Shown in pieces: positions 23,643-31,850 of a DNA stretch of 64,000 nt. This DNA comes from Pseudoneurospora amorphoporcata (lineage: Eukaryota > Ascomycota > Sordariomycetes > Sordariales > Sordariaceae). Every line of letters starts with the position of its first letter. The first letter of the stretch is position 1. The stretch spans positions 124,001 through 188,000 of the forward strand of contig MU859110.1 in NCBI GenBank assembly GCA_033297205.1, given 5' to 3'. The position numbers and the translations under genes are program-made. Below the pieces are notes generated by a model. That model was given only the letters and a program-made list of their open reading frames with translations, was not told the DNA's origin and did no database searches.

Positions 23643-25289
23643 ATGGGGAATCTCACCATCCGCAACCTAACCATCACGCCGCTCGAGCTGAAGGAAGTGG
23701 AGCGCCACGAGGACCCTACCAAGGCTCGCAAGCCGAACGGGTTGGCAAAGATCACGTCTCGGATTACCGGGAAACCCAAGTCGGCGCCAACCGCCGGCGC
23801 AACGGACCTCAACGGCGCGGCCAAGGAACCAGTCACTAAGCAAGACATAACGGATGTTAACATCCAGCCCTTCTCCGAACATGAGACCTCAATCCCACTA
23901 CCCGATGCCTCCAAAGGCGAATCTCTCTGCCTCACCTTCGCCGAGCCAAACACGTCATACACATACTCCGTCTCCATCCCCGGCCCCTCACCGCGCAGCA
24001 TCGTCATGAAAGCCAACCCACCACCACAAGACCAGCAAATCTCCCCACCCGATCGCGAATTCACCCTCATCTACATGCCCCAGCACTCCTTCCTCGCCAT
24101 CTTCAGCTCCGCCCACCTCAACCGCTGGATGGCCGAGCTCGACCCATCCTACCCCTTATCAGCCCTCAGCATCCCCGGCACGCACAACAGTCCAACCTGC
24201 TACGTCGCACTCCCCTCCGTACGCTGCCAAGCTGTCTCCGTCCGCGAACAACTCGACAACGGCGTGCGCTTCCTAGATGTACGAGTTTCCTGCCCTTCAC
24301 CATCCTCCCGGTCCCCGTCGCCTACCAAAACCGCTCCCCCTCGCTTAGACACGCCCGACTCTATACCCGGCGCCTTCCCCATCTCGCCTACCACTTCGGC
24401 GACACAGACGGACCCAGCCGAAACACCGACAGACACCAACCCGCCCGCTCCCCACCCCGAACTCTCGCCGCAGGCCCCTCCGGAACCAAGCTACAAAGAC
24501 AAGACCAAAGGGCCCAACCTCAGCCTAGTCCACTCCGCCTTCCCCATCGCCTTGTCAGGAACCAAGTACTTCCACGACCTGCTCTCGGAATGCTACGCCT
24601 TTCTGGACGCCAACCCATCCGAGACGGTGTTGATGTCGATCAAGCGCGAGGGCACGGGGCGCGGGACAGATCAGAACTTATCTACTTACCTAGCCGCTCG
24701 CTATCTGACGCCGGATAGGTGGTATACCAAGCCTGAGATTCCGACGCTGGAGCAGGCGCGGGGACGCATGGTCCTGGTGAGGCGCTTTCACGTGGACCCG
24801 AGTCTGCAGGCTTCGGGGATGGGGATTGACGGGTCGGTGTGGCCTGATAACTGCGCGGACGGAACGTGTGGGAGCGGGAGGATTCGGATCCAGGATTATT
24901 ATGAGGTTGGGCAGACGCAGCATATTGAGAAGAAGATTGGGTTTGCGAGGGAGGAGTTGATGAGGGCGGCTCAGCAGGTGTTTGTGCCACAGGGCATGCC
25001 GGGATCGGAAGCTGCTGGAGGTCCGTTGCCTCTGTTTATCAACTTTCTGACTGGCAGCAACTTCTTCAATGCGAGTTGCTGGCCTGAGAAGATCGCTGCG
25101 AAGATCAACCCGTCCATGATAGAGTATCTGTCTATGGGTCACGGAGCTCCTCAAAAGCAACCGGGTGAGCTTACCGTGGGCGACGCTGGGACTGGTATCG
25201 TAGTGACAGATTGGGTTGGGAATAACGGTGATTGGGACCTGATACGCTGCATCGTCGGTTGGAACGCAAGGTTGCAGTTGAGGCGATGA
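23643..25289 (+). CDS. Phosphatidylinositol-specific phospholipase C X-domain protein
   Basis: Intronless, 548 residues from the ATG at 23643; an in-frame ATG at 23520 would add 41 residues with no recognisable content. The chosen start gives MGNLTIRN, whose second-position glycine would permit N-myristoylation. The X-domain is split. The first part carries the catalytic-type histidine in LSIPGTHNSPTC (about residue 182) and the strand GVRFLDVRV. A Pro/Ser/Thr-rich insert of about 70 residues follows (about 220-290). The second part has LSLVHSAFPIAL, NPSETVLMSIKREG and GRMVLVRRF, ending with IVVTDWVGNNGDWDLIRCIV. This matches the bacterial-type single-domain PI-PLC family, which lacks the EF, Y and C2 domains of signalling PLCs. 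Likely acts at a membrane on phosphatidylinositol; true substrate unknown. Confidence 0.85.
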   Translation: MGNLTIRNLTITPLELKEVERHEDPTKARKPNGLAKITSRITGKPKSAPTAGATDLNGAAKEPVTKQDITDVNIQPFSEHETSIPLPDASKGESLCLTFAEPNTSYTYSVSIPGPSPRSIVMKANPPPQDQQISPPDREFTLIYMPQHSFLAIFSSAHLNRWMAELDPSYPLSALSIPGTHNSPTCYVALPSVRCQAVSVREQLDNGVRFLDVRVSCPSPSSRSPSPTKTAPPRLDTPDSIPGAFPISPTTSATQTDPAETPTDTNPPAPHPELSPQAPPEPSYKDKTKGPNLSLVHSAFPIALSGTKYFHDLLSECYAFLDANPSETVLMSIKREGTGRGTDQNLSTYLAARYLTPDRWYTKPEIPTLEQARGRMVLVRRFHVDPSLQASGMGIDGSVWPDNCADGTCGSGRIRIQDYYEVGQTQHIEKKIGFAREELMRAAQQVFVPQGMPGSEAAGGPLPLFINFLTGSNFFNASCWPEKIAAKINPSMIEYLSMGHGAPQKQPGELTVGDAGTGIVVTDWVGNNGDWDLIRCIVGWNARLQLRR

Positions 25290-25599
25290 AGAAGTACATG
25301 GTCAAACATAAATGGGGCGGAGTATTCAGGATACACATTCATCACATGGGACCGGGCACAACAAAGATCAGATCAAAGTATTGAAAAGAGCATGAATTCA
25401 GATGATGCTACCTAAACAACCAAACGCCACCAACCCAATGCCAATTGGTCGAAGGAATGCCTAGAACTCAGAAACTGTTAGCCTCTGCCAGATATTCGGT
25501 ATGGCAAACGAAGCGGAGTTCGAAAAAATTATTTTCAGTCTGTTGAGACGAGTTAGCAAAAAAGCCCATCACGAGCATGCGGCATAAGAACATACCTCA

Positions 25600-25676
25600 T
25601 TAAATCAGATTTTGTTTAGTGTTCATTCCAACCCGAAGGAAGGTCAAACAGTGTGAATATCGTCTCATCATATAAT
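25600..25676 (-). ncRNA. Candidate box C/D snoRNA, target not recognised
   Basis: Box C ATGATGA at 25671-25665 and box D CTGA at 25608-25605 are both perfect and 57 bases apart, a normal distance. The flanking stem is weak and AT-rich. A small hairpin GACC/GGTT lies in the middle. The bases before box D (ACTAAACAAAAT) match no rRNA segment I remember. The element sits in the same host transcript as the snR51- and snR41-like RNAs. Confidence 0.5.
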
Positions 25677-25784
25677 AATAATAAAAGAGAAAATGCGAAT
25701 GCGAAGAAGATGTTACCTGCGGATTGGCATGTTAGTCCACAAATCCCCAAGACGTTCTGATGTGTTGACAAGAGATGGTGCAAG

Positions 25785-25925
25785 GGCACGAAATCAGCTG
25801 ACGAGTTCTCAGCAAGAATTTCTCCCTGAACCCCGCCCACAGGATGTACAGTCCTGCTTTGATGGACGAAGACAGAGAGGCTTCATTTATGTCCGCCCGT
25901 TCGTTCAAATCTTCGTCATAGTGCC
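25785..25925 (-). ncRNA. Probable box C/D snoRNA, snR70/U43-like (18S C1639 site)
   Basis: Tentative. A degenerate box C (ATGACGA, 25919-25913) is followed at the spacing seen in U43 by ACGGGCGG (25900-25893), complementary to 18S CCGCCCGT. The next bases, ACA, are the same as I recall in human U43. Box D is unclear: CTGA at 25797-25794 combined with an outer stem GGCAC/GTGCC (25925-25921 with 25789-25785) would give an unusually long RNA, so the 3' end is a guess. Its position between an snR41-like and another C/D RNA on the same transcript adds support. Confidence 0.42.
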
Positions 25926-26020
25926 AGGATGGTGATAGTGAGCCATGAGCATACCTGAAAAGTCGCGAGTTAGCAAATGTGTCAGGACAAAGGCATGAAA
26001 CAAGCGATAGATGATTGTGT

Positions 26021-26112
26021 ATCCAATCAGACAAGGCTGAAACTAGTTACAAACTCTACATGGTGTATTAAGATTGAGGAATCCCTGTTGTACATTTATC
26101 ATCACGGTGGAT
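26021..26112 (-). ncRNA. snR41: Box C/D snoRNA, snR41-like (18S G1126 site)
   Basis: Intronic, about 92 bases. Terminal stem ATCCA (26112-26108) pairs with TGGAT (26025-26021). Box C GTGATGA is at 26105-26099, box D CTGA at 26030-26027. Upstream of box D the RNA is complementary for 13 bases to 18S CAAGGCTGAAACT (same letters on the plus strand at 26032-26044). The fifth base from D pairs with the second G of AAGG, the position of yeast Gm1126, which snR41 guides. I could not recognise the second snR41 guide (18S A541); only six bases near there agree. Confidence 0.83.
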
Positions 26113-26286
26113 GGGGGGAAGAAAGAGAAAGAGGTGTTGCCACAAACCTTTGATGTGTGAAGAATTGATCATGGGAGAGCAACCAGAACAGTCGTCACTG
26201 ACCATTGAAGAAAGACACCAGCACTGGAGGCAGAAAGTTAGCATCAAGTTCATGACCAAGCGATACCAACAAGCCTTGCTGCCAAT

Positions 26287-26376
26287 TTTGCTCTCAGGGT
26301 AATTCTAGAGTAAATTGGAGTCCCCATGGGCTAGGTAAGAATTGGATTGTTCGTGAATAGTCATCACAGTAGCAAA
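26287..26376 (-). ncRNA. snR51: Box C/D snoRNA, snR51-like (18S A100 and 25S U2729 sites)
   Basis: Intronic. The 5' terminal stem TTTGCT (26376-26371) pairs perfectly with AGCAAA (26292-26287). Box C GTGATGA is at 26367-26361 and box D CTGA at 26297-26294. Directly upstream of box D the RNA is complementary for 13 bases to the universally conserved 18S segment GGTAATTCTAGAG (same letters on the plus strand at 26298-26310). The fifth base from box D pairs with an A, the equivalent of yeast 18S A100. Inside the RNA, 26352-26342 is complementary to TTGGATTGTTC, an 11-base stretch of large-subunit rRNA near the second known snR51 target. Two antisense elements matching the two targets of one yeast snoRNA make the identification strong. 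rRNA sequences and the rule were used from memory. Confidence 0.88.
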
Positions 26377-26996
26377 TTGCGTGCGCAGCAGGCAGGGAGG
26401 GATAACAAGAAGTTGCTGTTCTTACCTTGCTGTGTAATGAAGTCTGAAGCATCAGTCCCGGCGACAAAATAACTTGTCGCGCGCACGACCGACGCTCCAA
26501 ACTTCCTGGTTAGGAAGAAGAAAAGAAGTCGAAGCTTGGAGCTTGGGAGAAATTTTAGGTTTAAAACTTCAAGCCAATCCGTGTGGGGCGGCCGATAAGA
26601 TGGGCCGGGTTGGGGACGAGGAGGAGGGCTCGACCCCACCTGGATTTGCACTAGATTTCCGGCTCCGCTGCAGCACTGCCAGCTGCCGGCCCGCCCATGC
26701 ACCAATCGAAGCATTGGGTCTCCGGCTGAGCTCGTTTACTTGCATGTTAGTCGTCAGCTGCCTCATCTGTAACACAGGCCCGGGGCATTGCTGCCGGTGG
26801 TGGCGAATCTTATCGATAAGGCCTTCCATTCATATACCTACTTAGGTTAACATCCCGACCACAGCCGGTTCATCATCATCTCCTCCCCTCAGACATCAAA
26901 ACATCGACATTATAAACATCGTCAAACCTTGCGTCGTGTTGCACACTTGAAGTGGGAGAACCGAAATCTTACTCAATCTCGATATAACCACGCAAA

Positions 26997-28376
26997 ATGT
27001 CTCCCGCCGTGGGAGGCATGTGGGCCGCCGCCGCCCTGCGTGTTCTCGGCAAGAACCTGGCGCGCACGTCCAAGATGCTTCGCGCGAAGCTCGCCGCCGC
27101 CGCAACACGTTCATCAAATCCAGCACAACAACTCCAGCCCATTGCCGTACGTAGTGGTGCCCGTCAACCTATTCATCCCGCCGCATGGCTCCGCCAGCAG
27201 AAGAGCGGCCGAGGAGGCGCAAAGTGGCAATCTACCTACGCCAACATCAATGCCACTGTCCGTCGCTACATCAGCAACACCGCCGGGAAGCAGTCCCCTT
27301 CATCCGGTCAACAATCCCGCTTTGACCGGTCCAAGTTCCCCGTCTCGGCCACCTCCCAGGCCGTAGCTGCGTTCCCCGGACGGGCTCCTTTCGCCTCCAC
27401 CCTCCGACCGAATCTCACCGGAGGCGCCCTACCCCGTACCGCAGGCGGCTATTCCTTCTCCGGGGCCGGCCGCGCAGGCGGCAAGCGCTACTTCAGCCAC
27501 ACGCCCGCCGCGCCCGCCCAAGTGGTCCAGAACGTGAGCCAAGCCGTCCGCGCCTTCTGGCTCTCCGGCCAGCGGGCTCACTTCGATGGGTGCTCCGCCG
27601 ATGGCCGGAAGCTGTACCGGGCCGTCAGCGTGGACGAAGAGAAGGCACGCAACAAGCTCGCAGTTGCGCCCCACGCTCCGGGTTCATTCATCGACTTCCA
27701 CATCAGCCCCTCGGTCACGGCTCTCAGCCCCTTGGGCGCCATGATCCCCTCTTCCCAGAGCGTCAAGGCCGAGATCCAGACCGCTGGCGCCACCCTTCTC
27801 GCCGATAACTTCCTCGATGTCCTTTCCGTGGACTTTGCCCGCACCCTGAAGGATCTCGCGGCCGTCATGGCGGATCTGAAGGCTCTCGCCCGGTTAGGCG
27901 ACTTGCCCATCTCTCTGGAGCGGGCCGACCTACTAAGGGTTCGATTCCCGGGCGTAGATGCCGAAACGGTTGAGCGGCTGTGCAATGACGTCGGCGTTCA
28001 GCGCGGCATCATCAAGGAGGATCCCGATTTCGATGTGGACGCCGGTGTCCAGGTGGCGCTGCGGTTCCCGTATGCCCCTGCTGACGACGGCTGCTGCAAG
28101 ACGCTCACGTCGCCAGACGAGATTGTTCGTACGAGTGTCTCGTCAGAGAGTTCCAACGAACTCGACGCGGCGTTTGTGGAGGAGGTCGAGGAGAACCCGT
28201 GGCTGTTGGCATCGGAACACTCTGTTGTCTCGGAAGAGTCAGAAGGTTACGAAAGCATGTCGCCGTCTTTGAAGAGCGCTTCTAGTGAGCACCGCTCGGA
28301 GGACCGATATGAAGGGTTAGAGGGGATTTACAAGTTCCTGGAGGAATGCGATCGTGCGAGGGCGATGAGGTTTTAA
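26997..28376 (+). CDS. Conserved filamentous-fungal protein of unknown function, probable mitochondrial N-terminus
   Basis: Intronless, 459 residues. The first 150 residues are rich in Arg, Ala and Ser and poor in acidic residues (MWAAAALRVLGKNLARTSKM, AKLAAAATRSSNPAQQLQ), as in mitochondrial presequences, and lead to GGKRYFSHTPAAPAQVVQN. The middle holds VSQAVRAFWLSGQRAHFDG, SFIDFHISPSVTALSPLG and a helical segment (VLSVDFARTLKDLAAVMADL) followed by ALARLGDLPISLERADLLRV. The C-terminal third is acidic and Ser-rich. I associate this pattern with proteins labelled casein kinase II beta 2 subunit in some fungal annotations; I see no CK2-beta zinc finger here, so I would not use that name. Function unknown. 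Confidence 0.7.
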   Translation: MSPAVGGMWAAAALRVLGKNLARTSKMLRAKLAAAATRSSNPAQQLQPIAVRSGARQPIHPAAWLRQQKSGRGGAKWQSTYANINATVRRYISNTAGKQSPSSGQQSRFDRSKFPVSATSQAVAAFPGRAPFASTLRPNLTGGALPRTAGGYSFSGAGRAGGKRYFSHTPAAPAQVVQNVSQAVRAFWLSGQRAHFDGCSADGRKLYRAVSVDEEKARNKLAVAPHAPGSFIDFHISPSVTALSPLGAMIPSSQSVKAEIQTAGATLLADNFLDVLSVDFARTLKDLAAVMADLKALARLGDLPISLERADLLRVRFPGVDAETVERLCNDVGVQRGIIKEDPDFDVDAGVQVALRFPYAPADDGCCKTLTSPDEIVRTSVSSESSNELDAAFVEEVEENPWLLASEHSVVSEESEGYESMSPSLKSASSEHRSEDRYEGLEGIYKFLEECDRARAMRF

Positions 28377-29531
28377 CTCTTAAAAGGATTTCCTTTGCCT
28401 GTCAAGCGGTGCTTGGTGGAGGAATCTCTTTTGTTATGATATCAGGTTATCTGTGGGCTGATGGGTCATCATCATCGGTACACGATAAGTGGGAGCAAGG
28501 GGCATGGTTATACGGGCCATTTCTGTTTTCTTTCTTGGATGTTTTTGGTACATATGGCGTGTTATTAAGGATACCTCACTCTCTTTTGTCGTTTTAAGCA
28601 ATGTATTTTCTTTTGCCCTCGCTATGGGGATCAAACTGTTTAATTTACATGTATCTCAAGATATGGCTGGCCTCGTCTGAGCGGCTGCTGTCATGGTTTC
28701 CAGTTGGTTCCCGATTGATTGACAAGATAACAAAGACCATACCTGCAAAATTCGATTTTACTATAACACACTTTCCCTGTTTAGCACAAACTTGCTCGTC
28801 TCGCCGTGACTATTGCAAAAGATGATACTTAATGGGTATCTATTCCAACAAAGTGATTCTATATAGCAATCAATGATGAAAGCACGATATCTTGAGCTAT
28901 GAAAAGAAAGAGAGCAAGAAATGATCTAGAACAGTGTTCTTACCAAAACCGTCTTCCCAAAGGTATCAAATGCAATTATGTTACGCCACGCCACGCCATG
29001 CCACACAAGTAGTCCGCCGTGCATTGCGCCCATCTAGCCCCTCCCCCTTTTTCTTTGCCATGCCCGTCGAGGATATCTTCTACTTTTTACCCACCGCTGC
29101 GCCGAAATGACAAGTAAAAAGCAAAATATGCATATCAAGTAACCTTCCGCTCGCCAGCTGTGAATGCTGCCACGCAACCATGCAACCATGCCACCATGCG
29201 ATCATGCGCCTAATTAGAGCCGTGCTGTAGTTGTAGAAAAAGACAACCATATTGGATAAGCCACCCGCTTGTTACCCGCCTCTGGGTGACCCTGTCTATG
29301 AGGACCCGTCGGTTTTCCTTCACTGTGACCATAGATGAGAAATTGTGCTATGACGCGACGGGGAAGGGGGAACGGAGAGCAGTTCCTCTGTCCTTGAGCG
29401 TAGAGATGGTGTCTTCTAGAGGCCTTGGAGAGCTATATGGGAAAGCGGCCTTTCTCGACCTGCAATCCTCGCCCGTTCTCCATGGTCTATTCCTCGCGTA
29501 TTTGATACCCACCCGTCGCTTTGCGCGACTG
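28377..29531. other. Convergent 3' ends, no supported gene
   Basis: Contains short imperfect direct repeats: CCACG-type units near 28983-29005 and CAACCATGC/CCACCATGC-type units near 29170-29205. No coding frame or structured RNA is supported. A GTAAGA donor-like signal on the minus strand near 28940 has no partner exon I can recognise. Confidence 0.4.
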
Positions 29532-31262
29532 TCAGAATCGCTTGTGCTTCCTGAACTTAGCAGCCAAACTCCCTGACTGGTTTGGCCTATGTTTCCAGTT
29601 CTTCTGGCCGCCTTGCTGATCCCGATGGCCGTGCTTGTTCTTCTTGAACTCTTTCTCTCTCTTCTCACCGAAAGTGGAACTCGACCCCGACTCCGCAGCC
29701 ACCGATGAGGACTTCTTGAGCGAAGCAACCTCCTCCGCAACCTTCTTGTTATGCCCCTTCTTGAGCACCTGCTTGGACAGACTGTCGTCACCACCCGACC
29801 GGTTCTTCTTGGGCCTGTGGGAACCAGAAGAGGAGGAATCAGCAGCACCGATACCGCCAGACATCATCATGTCGTTGTGGCCCGTGTTGCGGCCGGTCTT
29901 CCTCCACTTGGGACGCTTGCTCTTGGGCCTGTTGTCGTCGTAAACGAGGTCGTCGTAGCCGAGAGGGTTGAAAACCATTTCTTCGGCCTTGATGACGAAG
30001 AGCTCTTTCCTGATTTCTGGGGGCACGTTCGGGTAGGGCTTGTAGGACTCGTCGATGCCAGAGGCAGGAGTCATGGCGGGGGCTTCAAAGGTCTTGGACT
30101 TCTTCGCCTTGGGCTCCTCGGTGGCACCTTCCTCCTTGTCCTTGCCGTCTTCATCCCGCTTGTGCTTCTTAGACTTCTTTTCGGGGGTTGGTTGAGCGTC
30201 GTCGGCCTTAGGCTTCTTCTCCTTCTTCCCCTGCTCGAGTTCTTGGCCGTCCGCCTTGTCGCTGCTCGACTTCTGCTTCTTCTCGTCCTTTTGGTCTACT
30301 GACTTCTTGGGTTTCAGAGCGCGGCTGGCGGTTGTGGGTGCCGCATCCTCTTTGAATTTTTGCGTAGTTGACTTGGACTCTCTCGATGGGGCTACAGTCT
30401 CGACGTCGATTGTGATCTTGAGCTTTTCCGCTTTGGGAGTGGGCTGTTCTGTGACAATATCGGTCTTGCTTTGTGAGAGGGTAGCTGCAGCTGAAGAGGA
30501 AGTCGTCTTTTGCTTGGTCGATTTCGTCGCGGATTTGAACAAGCTGTCACAGTCGGACAGATCGGGTGTCGTGATGTTCGTCGAAAGGGAGTCGACCGTC
30601 CTCGTGTCTGACTTGATCGTTTCGTCGGAGCTGCTGGTAACACTAGGAGCCTTGCTGCTGTCATTATCGGGATGGTCGTCTACACCAAAATTTGTCTGGC
30701 GAAGAGCCGGGGATTTGGCGGATGATGGCTCTATGGCGACTTTGGCTAAGCCATTGGGTGACGTCTTTTGTAATTGCTGAGTGGCGATCTGAGCACCGCT
30801 GAGGGCGCCCATATTCTCCAAGAAAGCACCGGTTTTTTGCAATCTCCTCATCGATTTCGCCCACTGGGACCTCCTTTGGGCATAACGTTTGACCGCACGT
30901 TTGGCGAATGGGCAACTTCGGTACAACCTCCTCAGCTCGGCGTCTCTTCTGGCACGGCTGGCCGAGTACCGTCTCTGGGCTTGCGCAAGGTACTCCTCCG
31001 TGGAAAGGCGCTTGTGAGTTTTCTTTTCGGTGATTTTGGTGGTTGTGACGCTGGATTTGTAGCCATCTGTCGGCGCAACTGATGGCAAAACGAAGGGGTT
31101 TCTGCGAGTGGTGGCAGGTGCGGTCTCTGCAGTTGGTGCTGTTGCCGTTTTGAAAAGAAATTGGCTTGCTTCGGTGGTGGCCGAAGCGCTCTGTACACCA
31201 GAGGTGCTTATTGTTGACCCGTTTGGTCGCATGCCGCCCGCCTTGCTTTTGTGACCAGTCAT
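29532..31262 (-). CDS. Lysine-rich protein of unknown function, probably nuclear
   Basis: Intronless. The ATG at 31262 gives 576 residues starting MTGHKSKAGGMRPNGST. The frame is open a further 84 codons upstream to 31514, but that part is hydrophobic and random in character, so I treat it as leader. Visible parts: an Arg/Ala-rich helical segment (TEEYLAQAQRRYSASRARRD, AVKRYAQRRSQWAKSMRRLQ, about residues 85-140), a long Ser/Thr/Lys-rich disordered centre with Lys runs (KKSKKHKRDEDGKDKEEG), a short conserved-looking block (YKPYPNVPPEIRKELFVIKA, then MVFNPLGYDDLVYDDNRPKS), and a basic Gly/Lys/His tail ending AAKFRKHKRF. Basic runs suggest nucleus or nucleolus. I do not recognise the family. 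Confidence 0.68.
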   Translation of the reverse strand: MTGHKSKAGGMRPNGSTISTSGVQSASATTEASQFLFKTATAPTAETAPATTRRNPFVLPSVAPTDGYKSSVTTTKITEKKTHKRLSTEEYLAQAQRRYSASRARRDAELRRLYRSCPFAKRAVKRYAQRRSQWAKSMRRLQKTGAFLENMGALSGAQIATQQLQKTSPNGLAKVAIEPSSAKSPALRQTNFGVDDHPDNDSSKAPSVTSSSDETIKSDTRTVDSLSTNITTPDLSDCDSLFKSATKSTKQKTTSSSAAATLSQSKTDIVTEQPTPKAEKLKITIDVETVAPSRESKSTTQKFKEDAAPTTASRALKPKKSVDQKDEKKQKSSSDKADGQELEQGKKEKKPKADDAQPTPEKKSKKHKRDEDGKDKEEGATEEPKAKKSKTFEAPAMTPASGIDESYKPYPNVPPEIRKELFVIKAEEMVFNPLGYDDLVYDDNRPKSKRPKWRKTGRNTGHNDMMMSGGIGAADSSSSGSHRPKKNRSGGDDSLSKQVLKKGHNKKVAEEVASLKKSSSVAAESGSSSTFGEKREKEFKKNKHGHRDQQGGQKNWKHRPNQSGSLAAKFRKHKRF

Positions 31263-31724
31263 GGTTCTTATTGTGAGTCCGATGTTGGTGTTTGTCGATG
31301 CTGTGACGAGACCCAAATCTGAAGGGCAAAGTGATGCGGTCGGGGAGCGGGTGTTGTTGACTTTTGAATGGAAGACTAGAAAACCATTCCCTGGGGGAGG
31401 CCGGCAGGAAACAATGAGGGCACAAACGATTCTCCAAAGAAATATCAAAAAGTGAATCACGGGCCGCGGAAGAACACCTGGAAGGAAGATGACAAATGCA
31501 ATGATGCTATTCACTGTGAAGGGAAACCTGGATGAGGGCTCACGACCCCTTCACCTGGAGAGGCGGTGGTCTGGAAATTTTTGGTGGTGTTGCTTATCTT
31601 ATCATGGCTTGTGCCCCTGTGTTCCATTTTCGGGGACATCCACTCCTGCCCGGCGTGGACAGCACGCTAACCTACCTTAGGTTGAAGTAGGTAGGTAGAC
31701 AAGAGTCCCGTCATTTGGAGGCTA

Positions 31725-31766
31725 GACGTAGCGACCCCACAATGCATCCCCCCCTACAACGCATCA
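31725..31766 (+). repeat. Left terminal inverted repeat of the Fot1/pogo element
   Basis: Begins GACGTAGCGACCCCACAATG directly after the TA duplication and pairs with 33236-33277. Confidence 0.85.
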
Positions 31767-31850
31767 CATGTAACAACATGGCCATAGATCCAACAACATC
31801 GAAAACTAGCCACTTTTGCTAGGTTTTCTACCCTTTCAAATATAGATATC

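Larger units (their letters stand above)
25400..26480 (-). ncRNA. Spliced non-coding host gene for box C/D snoRNAs
   Basis: The minus strand has a series of good splice signals but no long coding frame. A GTAAGA donor follows the exon ending at 26426. An intron runs 26425-26224, with branch GCTAAC and acceptor CTCCAG, then an exon 26223-26148. A GTTTGT donor starts an intron ending at 25955 (branch GCTAAC, acceptor TTTTCAG). Further acceptors lie at 25717 (branch ACTAAC) and 25540 (branch GCTAAC), and a donor at 25595. Introns carry box C/D snoRNAs (separate entries). The exons look like disposable carriers, as in snoRNA host genes of other eukaryotes. Outer limits are approximate because promoter and poly(A) site cannot be read. 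Two acceptors touch a GT directly, so the exact exon set between 25595 and 25955 is uncertain. Confidence 0.72.

Noticed and set aside
26997..28376. Naming this gene a casein kinase II beta subunit
   Set aside because: The CK2-beta zinc finger (four Cys) and acidic loop are not present, so the label sometimes used for such proteins is unsupported.
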